From Clostridia bacterium (GTDB lineage: Bacteria; Bacillota; Clostridia; Christensenellales; DUVY01), in contig BNZQ01000037.1 of NCBI GenBank assembly GCA_026001225.1, forward strand, positions 1-17,372: a stretch of 17,372 nucleotides of DNA. The letters run 5' to 3'. The translations under genes were made by a program, and so were the position numbers. The notes under the pieces are model-generated. The model ran no database searches and was not told the DNA's origin. It was given only the letters and a program-made list of their open reading frames with translations. This document shows positions 1-6,067 of the stretch, one piece after another (position 1 is the first letter of the stretch; the number at the start of each line of letters is the position of its first letter).

Positions 1-548
1 TGCTTTTATTATGCTGTAAGCTCCTTGCCCACCGACAAACCTTCTTTATCGTTTCCTTTATCTTCTTAACCATACTCTTTTAACTGAAATCGGAAAACTG
101 AAAACTGAAAGTTATTGTTCTGTCGAAAAAGGTGCTTTTATTATGCTGTAAGCTCCTTGCCCACCGACAAACCTTCTTTATCGTTTCCTTTATCTTCTTA
201 ACCATACTCTTTTAACTGAAATCGGAAAACTGAAAACTGAAAGTTATTGTTCTGTCGAAGAAGGTGCTTTTATTATGCTGTAAGCTCCTTGCCCACCGAC
301 AAACCTTCTTTATCGTTTCCTTTATCTTCTTAACCATACTCTTTTAACTGAAATCGGAAAGTTATTGACCTGCCGGTCTTAACTGAAAAGTGAAAACTGA
401 AAACTGAAAATTATTGTTCTGTCGAAGAAGGTGCTTTTATTATGCTGTAAGCTCCTTACCAACCGACAAACCTTCTTTTACGGATATTCGACCGAAATTT
501 TCAGTTTTCAGTTTTCACTTGTTTCGTTTTCACTTGTTTCGTTTTCAC
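1..548. repeat. Tandem array of dispersed repeat R1 (four copies)
   Basis: A unit of about 132 bp starts with TGCTTTTATTATGCTGTAAG at 1, 133 and 265, and again at 432 after a longer 167-bp unit. The first three copies carry a variant right half (the TATCGTTTCC region); the fourth has the form also seen at 3486, 11660 and 15351 (inverted), containing GGATATTCGACCGAAATTTT. Units are joined by runs of the heptamer ACTGAAA or its complement TTTTCAG. On the minus strand the fourth copy follows the dxs stop directly, and it supplies the last dxs codons. No gene is visible here. The array continues off the left edge. Confidence 0.9.
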
Positions 549-2825
549 TTATTTAATTTTCATCTTTTCCAACACCGTTTTCGCTAAGCTCTCGCCATCC
601 AAACCGTACCTATGAAACGCGCTTTCCGGCGCGCAATGCTCGACGCTTTTGACAGGCAGAGCCAGCGGCACAAATTTGCAATCGTATTCGGCCAGCGCGG
701 CGCGCACGCGCTCCCCAAAGCCGCCCTCGGCCACGCCGTCCTCCGTGCTGACGATCAAATGCCTGCCGCCGAACGGCCGTTTTGTTTCCTCCGCTATTCT
801 TTTCAACATCTCCGTATCGAGCGGCGAAACGAACCGCGCGTTGATAATACCGATATCGATCTTTTTCGCTCTCAATATCCTATCGGCGTCGATCGCCGCT
901 TTCAGCATCCGCCCGCCGGCGCACAGCACCGTGACGCGACTCTTGCCCGCCTTGACGACGCCCCATTTGCCCGCCGCGATTTCCCGCGCCGTTTTTTCCC
1001 TATCGGTCGTAAACACGCCGCTCTCGGCTTTCGGATAGCGGATGAACAAGGAACGATTGTCGGTTTTATCCTTTAATTGCGCATTGTGCGGTGCGCATTG
1101 TGCATTATCCCGTATCGATGGAGCTTCTTCACTCACGGAAGAATGACACCCGATACCTGTTCCCTGTTCCCTGTTCCCTTCACTTGTCCCTTGTCCCTTA
1201 TTATCGTCCTTCAACTGACCGCTGACCACTGACCACTGACCACTACCCCCTAATTGCGCATTGACTTCCAGCATGATTTCCGCCTCGGCGATATCGGCGG
1301 GAGCGCAAATCACGGCGTTGGGCATCGCGGCCAAATACGACAAATCATAAATCCCTTGGTGCGTACGGCCGTCCGCCCCGACGACGCCCGCGCGGTCGAT
1401 CAAAAACGTCACGGGCAACTTTTGCAAGCACACGTCGTGCAGGATCTGATCGTAAGCCCGCTGTAAAAAAGTCGAATAGATCGCGACGTAAGGTTTCAAG
1501 CCGCCCGCCGCCAGCCCCGCCGCCAGTGTGACGGCGTGCTGCTCCGCGATTCCCGCGTCGAAAAAGCGGTCGGGGTGCTTTTCCCCAAAGAAATTCAACC
1601 CCGTTCCCTCGGCCATGCCCGCCGTAATCGCGACGATCGCGGGATCGGCGTCGGCCAGGGCGGCGAGTTTCTTGCCGACCGCCTCGGAAAAAAGCCGGTC
1701 GGCTTTTTTCAATTCGCAATTCACAGTGCACAATGCACAATTAGCGGCTTGATCCTTTACCTGTCCCTTGTCATCGTCCTTCAACTGACCACTGACCACT
1801 GACCACTGATCACTGTTATCGTCCTTTAATTGTGCATTGTACATTGTGCATTGTGCATTGTCACCTATTCCCTGTGCCCTGTGCCCTGTTCCCTCTACTT
1901 GTCCCTTGCCTACCGTCCATTGCCCGTTCCCGTCGACCCCATGGAAAGCCTCCGGCGCGTCCTCGGCCTCGGCCAAGCCCTTACCCTTTTGCGTCGTCAC
2001 ATGGATCAGGAGGGGGCCTTTTTCGCGCTTCGCATCATTGAAACAACTGATCAGATCGTCCAAATTGTGCCCGTCGATCGGCCCGACATATTTTAACCCC
2101 ATCTGCTCGAACAGCGCGTCGGGCAACACGGCGCGTTTGACCGCGCCCTTGACCGCGCTGAAAAGCCCGTAAATTTCCTTGCCGACGAAGGGAAAATGCA
2201 GAACCGCCGACCGGAACCGCGCTTTGGCGGCGGTATATCGGGGCCGGATGCGCAAGCGCGCCAAATGACGGCTGACGCCGCCCGGCGTTTTCCCGATCGA
2301 CATACGGTTGTCGTTCAGCACGACGATCAGCGGCGTTTTGGATTGGCCCGCGTCGTTCAACGCCTCGTAAGCCATGCCGCCCGCCAAAGCCCCGTCGCCC
2401 AGCACGCACACGACGTGAAAAGTCCCGCCCGTTAAATCCCGCGCCCGCGCGATCCCCAGGCCCGCCGACACCGAGGTGGACGCGTGCCCCGTCCCGAACG
2501 CGTCGCAGGGGCTTTCCTCGCGCTTCGGAAAGCCGGAAATACCGCCTTCCCGCCGGATATTTAAAAATGCCTCCCTGCGGCCGGTCAATATCTTATGAAC
2601 ATAGGATTGATGCCCGACGTCGAAAATCAATTTATCGTCGGGGCAATCGAATGTGTAATGCAAAGCCGCCGTCAGCTCGACCGCGCCCAAATTGGACGCC
2701 AAATGCCCGCCCGTGACTTTCAGCCCGTCCAGCATATATTGCCGTATCTCGGCGCACAGGACGAGCAGCTCGGCGGGCCGTAACGCTTTGAGGTCGGCGG
2801 ATGAATTTATCGTTTCAAGGTACAT
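549..2825 (-). CDS. dxs: 1-deoxy-D-xylulose-5-phosphate synthase carrying two in-frame repeat insertions
   Basis: DXS condenses pyruvate and glyceraldehyde 3-phosphate with thiamine diphosphate (ThDP), the first step of the MEP isoprenoid pathway, in the cytosol. Visible motifs: TGGHLASNLG near residue 38 (catalytic His), DVGHQSYVHKILTGRR, the ThDP-binding GDG (143-145) through NDN (171-173), FDAGIAEQHAV near 422 (catalytic Glu 428), and a C-terminal transketolase domain from about 625. The length of 758 aa exceeds the usual 615-640. The excess is two low-complexity blocks, residues 300-374 (linker between the first two domains) and 522-590 (just before the conserved RYP strand). Removing them leaves about 615 aa. 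The start fits the family (M-x-LExINS). No Shine-Dalgarno lies at normal spacing; the nearest, AGGAG, overlaps the oapA stop 21 nt upstream, so translational coupling is likely. The last residues (KMKIK) come from the adjoining R1 repeat. Confidence 0.96.
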   Translation of the reverse strand: MYLETINSSADLKALRPAELLVLCAEIRQYMLDGLKVTGGHLASNLGAVELTAALHYTFDCPDDKLIFDVGHQSYVHKILTGRREAFLNIRREGGISGFPKREESPCDAFGTGHASTSVSAGLGIARARDLTGGTFHVVCVLGDGALAGGMAYEALNDAGQSKTPLIVVLNDNRMSIGKTPGGVSRHLARLRIRPRYTAAKARFRSAVLHFPFVGKEIYGLFSAVKGAVKRAVLPDALFEQMGLKYVGPIDGHNLDDLISCFNDAKREKGPLLIHVTTQKGKGLAEAEDAPEAFHGVDGNGQWTVGKGQVEGTGHRAQGIGDNAQCTMYNAQLKDDNSDQWSVVSGQLKDDDKGQVKDQAANCALCTVNCELKKADRLFSEAVGKKLAALADADPAIVAITAGMAEGTGLNFFGEKHPDRFFDAGIAEQHAVTLAAGLAAGGLKPYVAIYSTFLQRAYDQILHDVCLQKLPVTFLIDRAGVVGADGRTHQGIYDLSYLAAMPNAVICAPADIAEAEIMLEVNAQLGGSGQWSVVSGQLKDDNKGQGTSEGNREQGTGIGCHSSVSEEAPSIRDNAQCAPHNAQLKDKTDNRSLFIRYPKAESGVFTTDREKTAREIAAGKWGVVKAGKSRVTVLCAGGRMLKAAIDADRILRAKKIDIGIINARFVSPLDTEMLKRIAEETKRPFGGRHLIVSTEDGVAEGGFGERVRAALAEYDCKFVPLALPVKSVEHCAPESAFHRYGLDGESLAKTVLEKMKIK
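1056..1262 (-). repeat. Heptamer-repeat block inside dxs (second insertion)
   Basis: Read on the coding (minus) strand this is GGTCAGT-type heptamers, a TGAAGGACGATAA spacer, GGGACAA units, GGGAACA units, a copy of the R6 motif (GTCATTC...GAAGAAGC) and then CACAATG-type units ending in ATTAAAGGAT. It encodes residues 522-590 (QWSVVSGQ, GNREQGTG, NAQCAPHNAQ) without a stop. It falls between the last helix of the pyrimidine-binding domain and the RYP strand, where DXS normally has a short turn. Confidence 0.85.
1704..1928 (-). repeat. Heptamer-repeat block inside dxs (first insertion)
   Basis: On the coding strand the order is GGGACAA, GGGAACA/GGGCACA, CACAATG units, ATTAAAGGACGATAACA, GGTCAGT units, TTGAAGGACGATGACA, GGGACAG and finally inverted CATTGTG units. 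It encodes residues 300-374, with the same peptides as the other block (NAQCTM, QWSVVSGQLKDD) plus NCALCTVNC from the inverted CACAATG family. It lies in the linker after the conserved AFHGVDG, between the ThDP-binding domain and the pyrimidine-binding domain. Confidence 0.85.
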
Positions 2826-2843
2826 CGTTGTAGCGGTTAGCGG

Positions 2844-3440
2844 TCACTCCTTCTTCCCTTTTCTCTTCTTGTCTTTCTTGTCCTCCCGCATGAACACAGA
2901 GGCGATTTTGGCGATAAAAGCGACGATCGCGTGGGAATGGTCGATCGAAATTTTCTTGAAAAAAGCCTTGCCGCTGACGATGATCGCCGCCATCAACGCG
3001 GACACGGCGACAGAAATCCAAATGCTGTACGGGCTCCATTCATAGGTTTCGATCAGTTTGACGGCCAGCACCGCGCCCATCGCGCCGGAGACGATCGCGC
3101 AGATATCGCCGACCACGTCGTTAGTGATATTGTCGAATTTCTCGGCGTGCTTTAAAATGCGCAGAGCGGTTTTCGCGCCTTTAATTTTGCGCGCGGCCAT
3201 GGACTGAAAGGGCTCGATCTCGCAGGTCGTCGCCGCCGTCCCCATGATATCGCACAAAATGTTGACCGCTATAAAAATCAGCAACAAGCCCGCCGCGATC
3301 GCAAAATGCATCCGCGTCAGTACGGTTTCGGAGACAAAGCTGAAAAGAGCGCTCAAAACCAATGTCAAAAAAAAGACCTTGATCCACCAACGAGACCGCC
3401 GAGGCTTGCCGGATTTGGGGTTGTTATCGGACTTTGACAT
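2844..3440 (-). CDS. oapA: OapA-like membrane protein (OLE RNA-associated, DUF21-like)
   Basis: A 198-aa protein with a basic N-terminus and four likely membrane segments, about 22-42, 47-67, 108-130 and 138-160. The conserved-looking core is CDIMGTAATTCE (63-74), PFQSMAARKIKGAK (77-90) and NDVVGDICAIVSGA (107-120), followed by a lysine-rich tail (DKKDKKRKGKKE). This pattern matches my recollection of OapA, the OLE-associated protein A of Bacillus halodurans and relatives. OapA binds OLE RNA at the membrane and is linked to stress tolerance and magnesium homeostasis. Its place, directly downstream of the structured RNA and 18 nt upstream of dxs, is the known OLE locus order. No clear Shine-Dalgarno precedes the ATG; the leader is R1 repeat sequence. 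A generic DUF21/CNNM-type protein is the alternative, but the neighbours argue for OapA. Confidence 0.85.
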   Translation of the reverse strand: MSKSDNNPKSGKPRRSRWWIKVFFLTLVLSALFSFVSETVLTRMHFAIAAGLLLIFIAVNILCDIMGTAATTCEIEPFQSMAARKIKGAKTALRILKHAEKFDNITNDVVGDICAIVSGAMGAVLAVKLIETYEWSPYSIWISVAVSALMAAIIVSGKAFFKKISIDHSHAIVAFIAKIASVFMREDKKDKKRKGKKE

Positions 3441-3485
3441 ATTTCATAAGTGAAAACTGAAAAATGAAAACTTAAAATGATTGAT

Positions 3486-3582
3486 TGTCGCAAAAGAAAC
3501 TTTTATTATGCTATACGTTCCTTACCCGCCGGCAAAATCGTCTTAACGATATCCGACCGAAATTCTCAGTTTTCAGTTTTCC
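3486..3582. repeat. Dispersed repeat R1, copy between OLE RNA and oapA
   Basis: A diverged copy (TTTTATTATGCTATACGTTCC, then ATATCCGACCGAAATTCTCA) flanked on one side by TTTTCAGTTTTC and on the other by AACTGAAAAATGAAAAC. In the direction of transcription it lies downstream of the structured RNA, the same orientation as copies behind dxs, parE and murG. The outer GTCG/CGAC pairing is kept although nearby bases differ from other copies. Confidence 0.8.
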
Positions 3583-3586
3583 ACCT

Positions 3587-3627
3587 GTTCTTTTTATATC
3601 GAAAGTGCATTTCGATATAAAAAGAAC
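3587..3627. terminator. Perfect 18-bp hairpin at the 3' end of the structured RNA
   Basis: GTTCTTTTTATATCGAAA (3587-3604), a 5-nt loop, then the exact complement TTTCGATATAAAAAGAAC (3610-3627). The arm contains T-runs in both directions, but no separate U-tract follows, so it is not a textbook terminator. Its right arm shares GAAC (3624-3627) with the 3' half of the terminal stem of the RNA, so the two helices compete. Similar GTTCTTT...AAAGAAC hairpins occur near 9020-9047 and, with the arms altered, near 15641. Confidence 0.55.
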
Positions 3628-4173
3628 AAGATGGCGGTATTTTAAGTAAACCTTGCGGCATATAGTCCGGTAGGATTTCCCCTCACGGTACTCCCCGTCG
3701 CCGAAGAAGCGGTTTCCCTTGAAACCGTGATTCCGCCCGTTACCGAAGCGGCAACCGGATCGCCTTAAACAGCCACACTATAATCCCTAAAATACGAACA
3801 GCCCGGAAGATTTCCTTCGGGGGCGCCGCGCGTTCCTTAGCTCTTATGGCAGAAACGGTTTCACTCGTCGATCCGCCGCCTCCACTTCAAAGCAGGCTAC
3901 ACTGCACACAGCTTTCACCGCATTGCAGGTTTAATCCCGAAAAGGTAGCTTTTCCTCCGCCATAGCGGCCTAACCACCGAAACGGGCCTCCGCGGAAGGC
4001 GGGTCGGAGTCCCCATGCCGTTGGGGAACGCCCGCAATCCTTACTCCCAGCATCGGCCCGGATTTGGGCAACCCAAGCCGACACAAGGAACTTCATCGAT
4101 GTGCCCTCCGACGACATTTTACCTTCGTCCTCGGCACGCGCGGAACCGACCGGGGTACTGCGCCATCTGTTCC
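3624..4173 (-). ncRNA. ole: OLE (ornate, large, extremophilic) RNA
   Basis: About 550 nt with no plausible protein and dense hairpin potential. On the minus strand the 5' end GAACAGATGGCG (4172-4161) pairs with CGCCATCTTGTTC (3636-3624) with one bulge, closing the molecule. Internal stems include TCCCC/GGGGA, CTCCG/CGGAG, CCGC-TATG-GCGG, GAAAAG-CTAC-CTTTTC, CTGCA/TGCAG, CCCGAAG/CTTCCGGG, GTTGCC/GGTAAC around a CUUC loop, and CGGTTTC/GAAACCG. The promoter is placed correctly for a start at about 4173. OLE RNAs are about 600 nt in Bacillota and sit directly upstream of oapA and near dxs, exactly as here. In those species OLE forms a membrane ribonucleoprotein with OapA, OapB and OapC. The call rests on length, structure and neighbours; I could not run a covariance model. 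Confidence 0.82.
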
Positions 4174-4179
4174 GTATTT

Positions 4180-4209
4180 ATTATAACATAGTTTCGAGGA
4201 TAAATGCAA
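4180..4209 (-). promoter_or_regulatory. SigA-type promoter for the OLE RNA
   Basis: On the minus strand TTGCAT (4209-4204), an 18-nt spacer, then a consensus TATAAT (4185-4180). The expected start, 6-8 nt downstream, falls at about 4173, just where the 5' strand of the terminal RNA stem begins. Confidence 0.75.
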
Positions 4210-4214
4210 GGGAA

Positions 4215-4452
4215 GTTGCGCTCCGTTTCGGCTCTTGTCTCGGAATCCTGACGGACTCCTCGCTTGATCGCTCACTCCGCGCGCTCTTACGGGGGGACTT
4301 TGCTCATTCGTCTGTCGGTCAAGACGTCACGTGTCCTCAATTCGCTCGTGTCTCCCCCTCCGTATGCCCCTCTTTGCGCACTTTGTGCGCTCCGACCAAA
4401 CGCGATTTTTGTTTCCACAAAAATCGATCGGACTTCTAATCGGTCGGAATCT
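4215..4452. repeat. Dispersed repeat R3, copy split by about 85 bp
   Basis: The left part (GCGCTCCGTTTCGGCTCTTG...GGAATCC-TGAC-GGACTCC...CGCTTGATCGCTC) and the right part (GCGCTCCGACCAAACGCG, then GATTTTTG-TTTCCA-CAAAAATC and GATCGGACT) are contiguous in the copy at 8800-8910. Here they are separated by unrelated sequence (about 4290-4385). Both internal hairpins are kept. Confidence 0.7.
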
Positions 4453-4736
4453 AATTACGGTATCCGCTCTCACGCCCGTCAGGCGGGCCGCAGTCGCGCT
4501 CATACGCGATTTTCATTAAGGGCGCGAAATCGGGCTTTGCCTGATTTCGCGAGATCTCTTTTTGATTCGGTCGGACTTAAATCGGTTTTACTTGTAATCT
4601 CTAAATCGGTTCTACTTTATCATCTCTAATCGGTTATTACTTTCAAAAACACCCCGCCATCTTTGTATCATTCAGAGGACGCGAAGCGTCCGTGGAATCC
4701 CAACCGAATCAAACCCGTGGAATCTCAACCGTTAAA

Positions 4737-4790
4737 AAATTCCCCTCCCTCGGAGGGGGTGGACGCGAAGCGGACGGGGTGGCTTTGCGC
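4737..4790. repeat. Dispersed repeat R4 (CCCCTCC/GGAGGGG type)
   Basis: TTCCCCTCCCTCGGAGGGGG followed by TGGACGCGAAGCGGACGGGGTGG. The same sequence, interrupted by TGTCATCGACACGAG, lies inside murG at 14848-14911. The first part forms a short CCCCTCC/GGAGGGG hairpin. Confidence 0.75.
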
Positions 4791-4875
4791 GCTCCGCTTC
4801 GGCTCTTGTCTCGGAATCCTGCGGATTCCTCGCTTGCTCGCTCGCTTCGCACTCCGTTCCGACCAAACGCAAATC
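4786..4875. repeat. Dispersed repeat R3, second copy
   Basis: GCGCTCCGCTTCGGCTCTTG, then the perfect hairpin GGAATCC-TGC-GGATTCC, then CTCGCTTGCTCGCTCGCTTC and TTCCGACCAAACGCAAATCGG. It lies directly 3' of the DUF2726 gene (minus strand) and lacks the second hairpin found in the other copies. Confidence 0.75.
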
Positions 4876-4882
4876 GGCAACC

Positions 4883-5428
4883 TCACAAATACGGCTTCAC
4901 AAATTTCCCGACTTCCTCCGCGCCGTATTCGCCCGACGGCACGCGCAAAAGGGGCAGTCCGATCTGCCGGCACAGACCGTTGACAAACTTGTCCCGTTCC
5001 TCGCGGTACGACAGCGAATGTGTTTCGTCGTCCAGCTCGATCAAAAAACAGGGCCGCAAAGCCCGTTCCCCTCCTTTCCTCGCGACGCGGAACACGCCGA
5101 AATCGACGCTTTTACGGTCGATTTTATTGAGCGCCGCGCCCTGTCCCGGCCTCTCGACCACGGCGGTCAAGGGCAGCTGCGGAATGACCGTATAATGGTC
5201 GGGCAGCACGTCCCGCAACGCGAAATAGAACCGGCTTTCGTTTGCGGTCATCGGCGACGCCTTCAAATTATAGGTATAGTCGGGCGCAATCCATTCCTCG
5301 GTCGCCCCCTCGAATTTGGCGGGCTTTTTGCGCGGCCGAAGCTTGACCATCAGCCACACCAACAGAAGAACGCCCGCAAAACAGGCCGCGATTATAATAA
5401 TCATTCGGAAAATCTCGTCGGGCGGCAT
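4883..5428 (-). CDS. Membrane-anchored DUF2726 domain protein
   Basis: A 181-aa protein beginning MPPDEIFR, followed by one membrane helix (about residues 9-28, MIIIIAAC through LMV) and a basic stop-transfer (KLRPRKKPAK). The rest matches the DUF2726 pattern: NESRFYFALRDVLP, a YTVIPQLPL strand, a KSVDFGVF strand, FLIELDDETHS, a REERDKFVN helix, then a GLPLLRVPSGEY strand. That fold resembles restriction-endonuclease-like nucleases, and the D...ELD residues could be an active site; this is inference, and the family has no settled role that I know. The longer reading frame starts at a TTG (5464) that is part of the -35 box, so it cannot be the start. The ATGs at 5428 (nearly leaderless) or 5404 are possible; neither has a strong ribosome binding site. 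Confidence 0.82.
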   Translation of the reverse strand: MPPDEIFRMIIIIAACFAGVLLLVWLMVKLRPRKKPAKFEGATEEWIAPDYTYNLKASPMTANESRFYFALRDVLPDHYTVIPQLPLTAVVERPGQGAALNKIDRKSVDFGVFRVARKGGERALRPCFLIELDDETHSLSYREERDKFVNGLCRQIGLPLLRVPSGEYGAEEVGKFVKPYL

Positions 5429-5435
5429 AACATAA

Positions 5436-5464
5436 AGAATACATGATCCGCGCCGTTTTGTCAA
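5436..5464 (-). promoter_or_regulatory. SigA-type promoter for the DUF2726 gene
   Basis: On the minus strand a consensus TTGACA (5464-5459), a 17-nt spacer and TATTCT (5441-5436). Transcription would begin near 5429, which rules out the TTG start and leaves ATG 5428 or 5404. Confidence 0.7.
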
Positions 5465-5533
5465 ATCAACATCTCGTCGGAGCAGGGCGACAGCATAACA
5501 TTTGCTAAGATGAGGGAAATAGCAATAAACCGA

Positions 5534-5578
5534 AGTGGTCAGTGGTCAGTGGTCAGTGGTCAGTGGTCAGTGGTCAGT
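5534..5578 (+). repeat. Heptamer array AGTGGTC, 6.4 units
   Basis: Six consecutive perfect copies of AGTGGTC plus AGT. This is the longest uninterrupted heptamer run in the window, and the same family occurs within dxs and upstream of murG. The plus strand is free of stops in all frames; the minus strand has TGA in all frames. Confidence 0.95.
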
Positions 5579-5629
5579 TTAAAAGGATAGGGGAACAAAA
5601 CGCGATAAAAGCCTCGACCGAACCTGATC

Positions 5630-5716
5630 TGTCATCTCGACCGATCGACCGAAGCGCAGAGATCTCCGACCGAAATAATTGTCGGGGATTTCTCCGGTTC
5701 CGCGCAGATCATGACA
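5630..5716. repeat. Small palindromic repeat element with TGTCAT/ATGACA ends
   Basis: It begins TGTCATCTCGACCGATCGAC and ends CGCAGATCATGACA. The inside holds a stem formed by GAGATCTCCGAC and GTCGGGGATTTCTC. The form is like the short dispersed palindromic repeats found between genes in many bacteria. No other full copy is in this window. Confidence 0.5.
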
Positions 5717-5859
5717 TTCTTATCGCAAATTCGAACTTATCCCCCATTCGAAAAGGTTATGCTGTCGCCCTGCCCGACGGAGGGGATTTTTTAAGGTTGA
5801 GCTTCTTCACTTCGTTCGGAATGACCAGGCAACGGCGTTACCTTGTACGAATATCCTTA

Positions 5860-5936
5860 CGCGTTTAAGGGGGGACAATCGCAAGTCCCCCCCAGGTTTT
5901 TCTTTGCTACTGCCTTTTATGCTAAAAGAAAGTAGG
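5860..5936. repeat. Repeat R5: two adjacent hairpins, first copy
   Basis: The first hairpin is GGGGGGAC-AATCGCAA-GTCCCCCC (5869-5892). The second is CTACT...CTTTTA-TGC-TAAAAG...AGTAG (about 5909-5935). The copy at 8955-9048 has the same 8-nt loop, and the stems differ by paired changes. Confidence 0.75.
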
Positions 5937-6067
5937 CCCTTCTCTTTTTCTACCCCTTCCTTTTATGTCGAAAGAAAATTATTCCTTTCTTTAATTTATT
6001 TTTCCATACGGAAAGAAAACAAAAAAAACCTCTTGCCTTTTTTCTCAAAAAGGTATAAAATATTCTC

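Larger units (their letters stand above)
4210..4882. other. Gene-free repeat-rich region upstream of the OLE locus
   Basis: No credible gene is present; the open frames here are in repeat sequence and unlike any protein I know. The contents are an interrupted R3 copy (4215-4452); a 13-bp hairpin of CGCGAAATC type (4523-4551) followed by CTCTTTTT on the plus strand; three diverged copies of an AATCGGTT(N)TACTT unit (about 4578-4645); a GGACGCGAAGCGTCC hairpin near 4677; an R4 copy (4737-4790); and a second R3 copy (4786-4875) ending just before the DUF2726 stop. Confidence 0.7.
5465..6067. other. Repeat-filled intergenic region
   Basis: No gene is visible in these 600 bases. In order they hold a GGTCAGT heptamer array (5534-5578), a palindrome-bounded element with TGTCAT/ATGACA ends (5630-5716), an R6 motif (about 5800-5824), the R5 double hairpin (5860-5936) and an AT-rich leader with a second CTTTTATG(N)(N)(N)AAAG motif. 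A weak candidate promoter for the next gene is TTGCCT (6033-6038), 17 nt, TAAAAT (6056-6061), which would give an almost leaderless message. Confidence 0.65.

Noticed and set aside
1..540. CRISPR array
   Set aside because: The units are about 132 bp and near identical throughout; there are no short repeats with unique spacers.
612..1076. Plus-strand frames opposite dxs (also 1254-2172)
   Set aside because: They are antisense shadows of dxs and its repeats, without ribosome sites or recognisable proteins.
1056..1928. Inteins or extra domains in DXS
   Set aside because: The blocks are 69-75 residues of heptamer-encoded low-complexity sequence without intein splice motifs or a fold pattern.
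3887..4117. 76-aa minus-strand reading frame inside the structured RNA
   Set aside because: No ribosome site, no family resemblance, and it runs through many RNA stems; it is a chance frame.
3624..4173. RNase P RNA, tmRNA or rRNA fragment
   Set aside because: The conserved core sequences of those RNAs as I know them are not present, and the neighbours fit OLE RNA.
4523..4560. Rho-independent terminator on the plus strand
   Set aside because: A good stem with CTCTTTTT after it, but no plus-strand gene lies upstream; kept only as a hairpin in the region note.
4692..5195. Plus-strand frames of 106 and 167 aa
   Set aside because: They run through R3/R4 repeats and across the DUF2726 gene in antisense; no family features.
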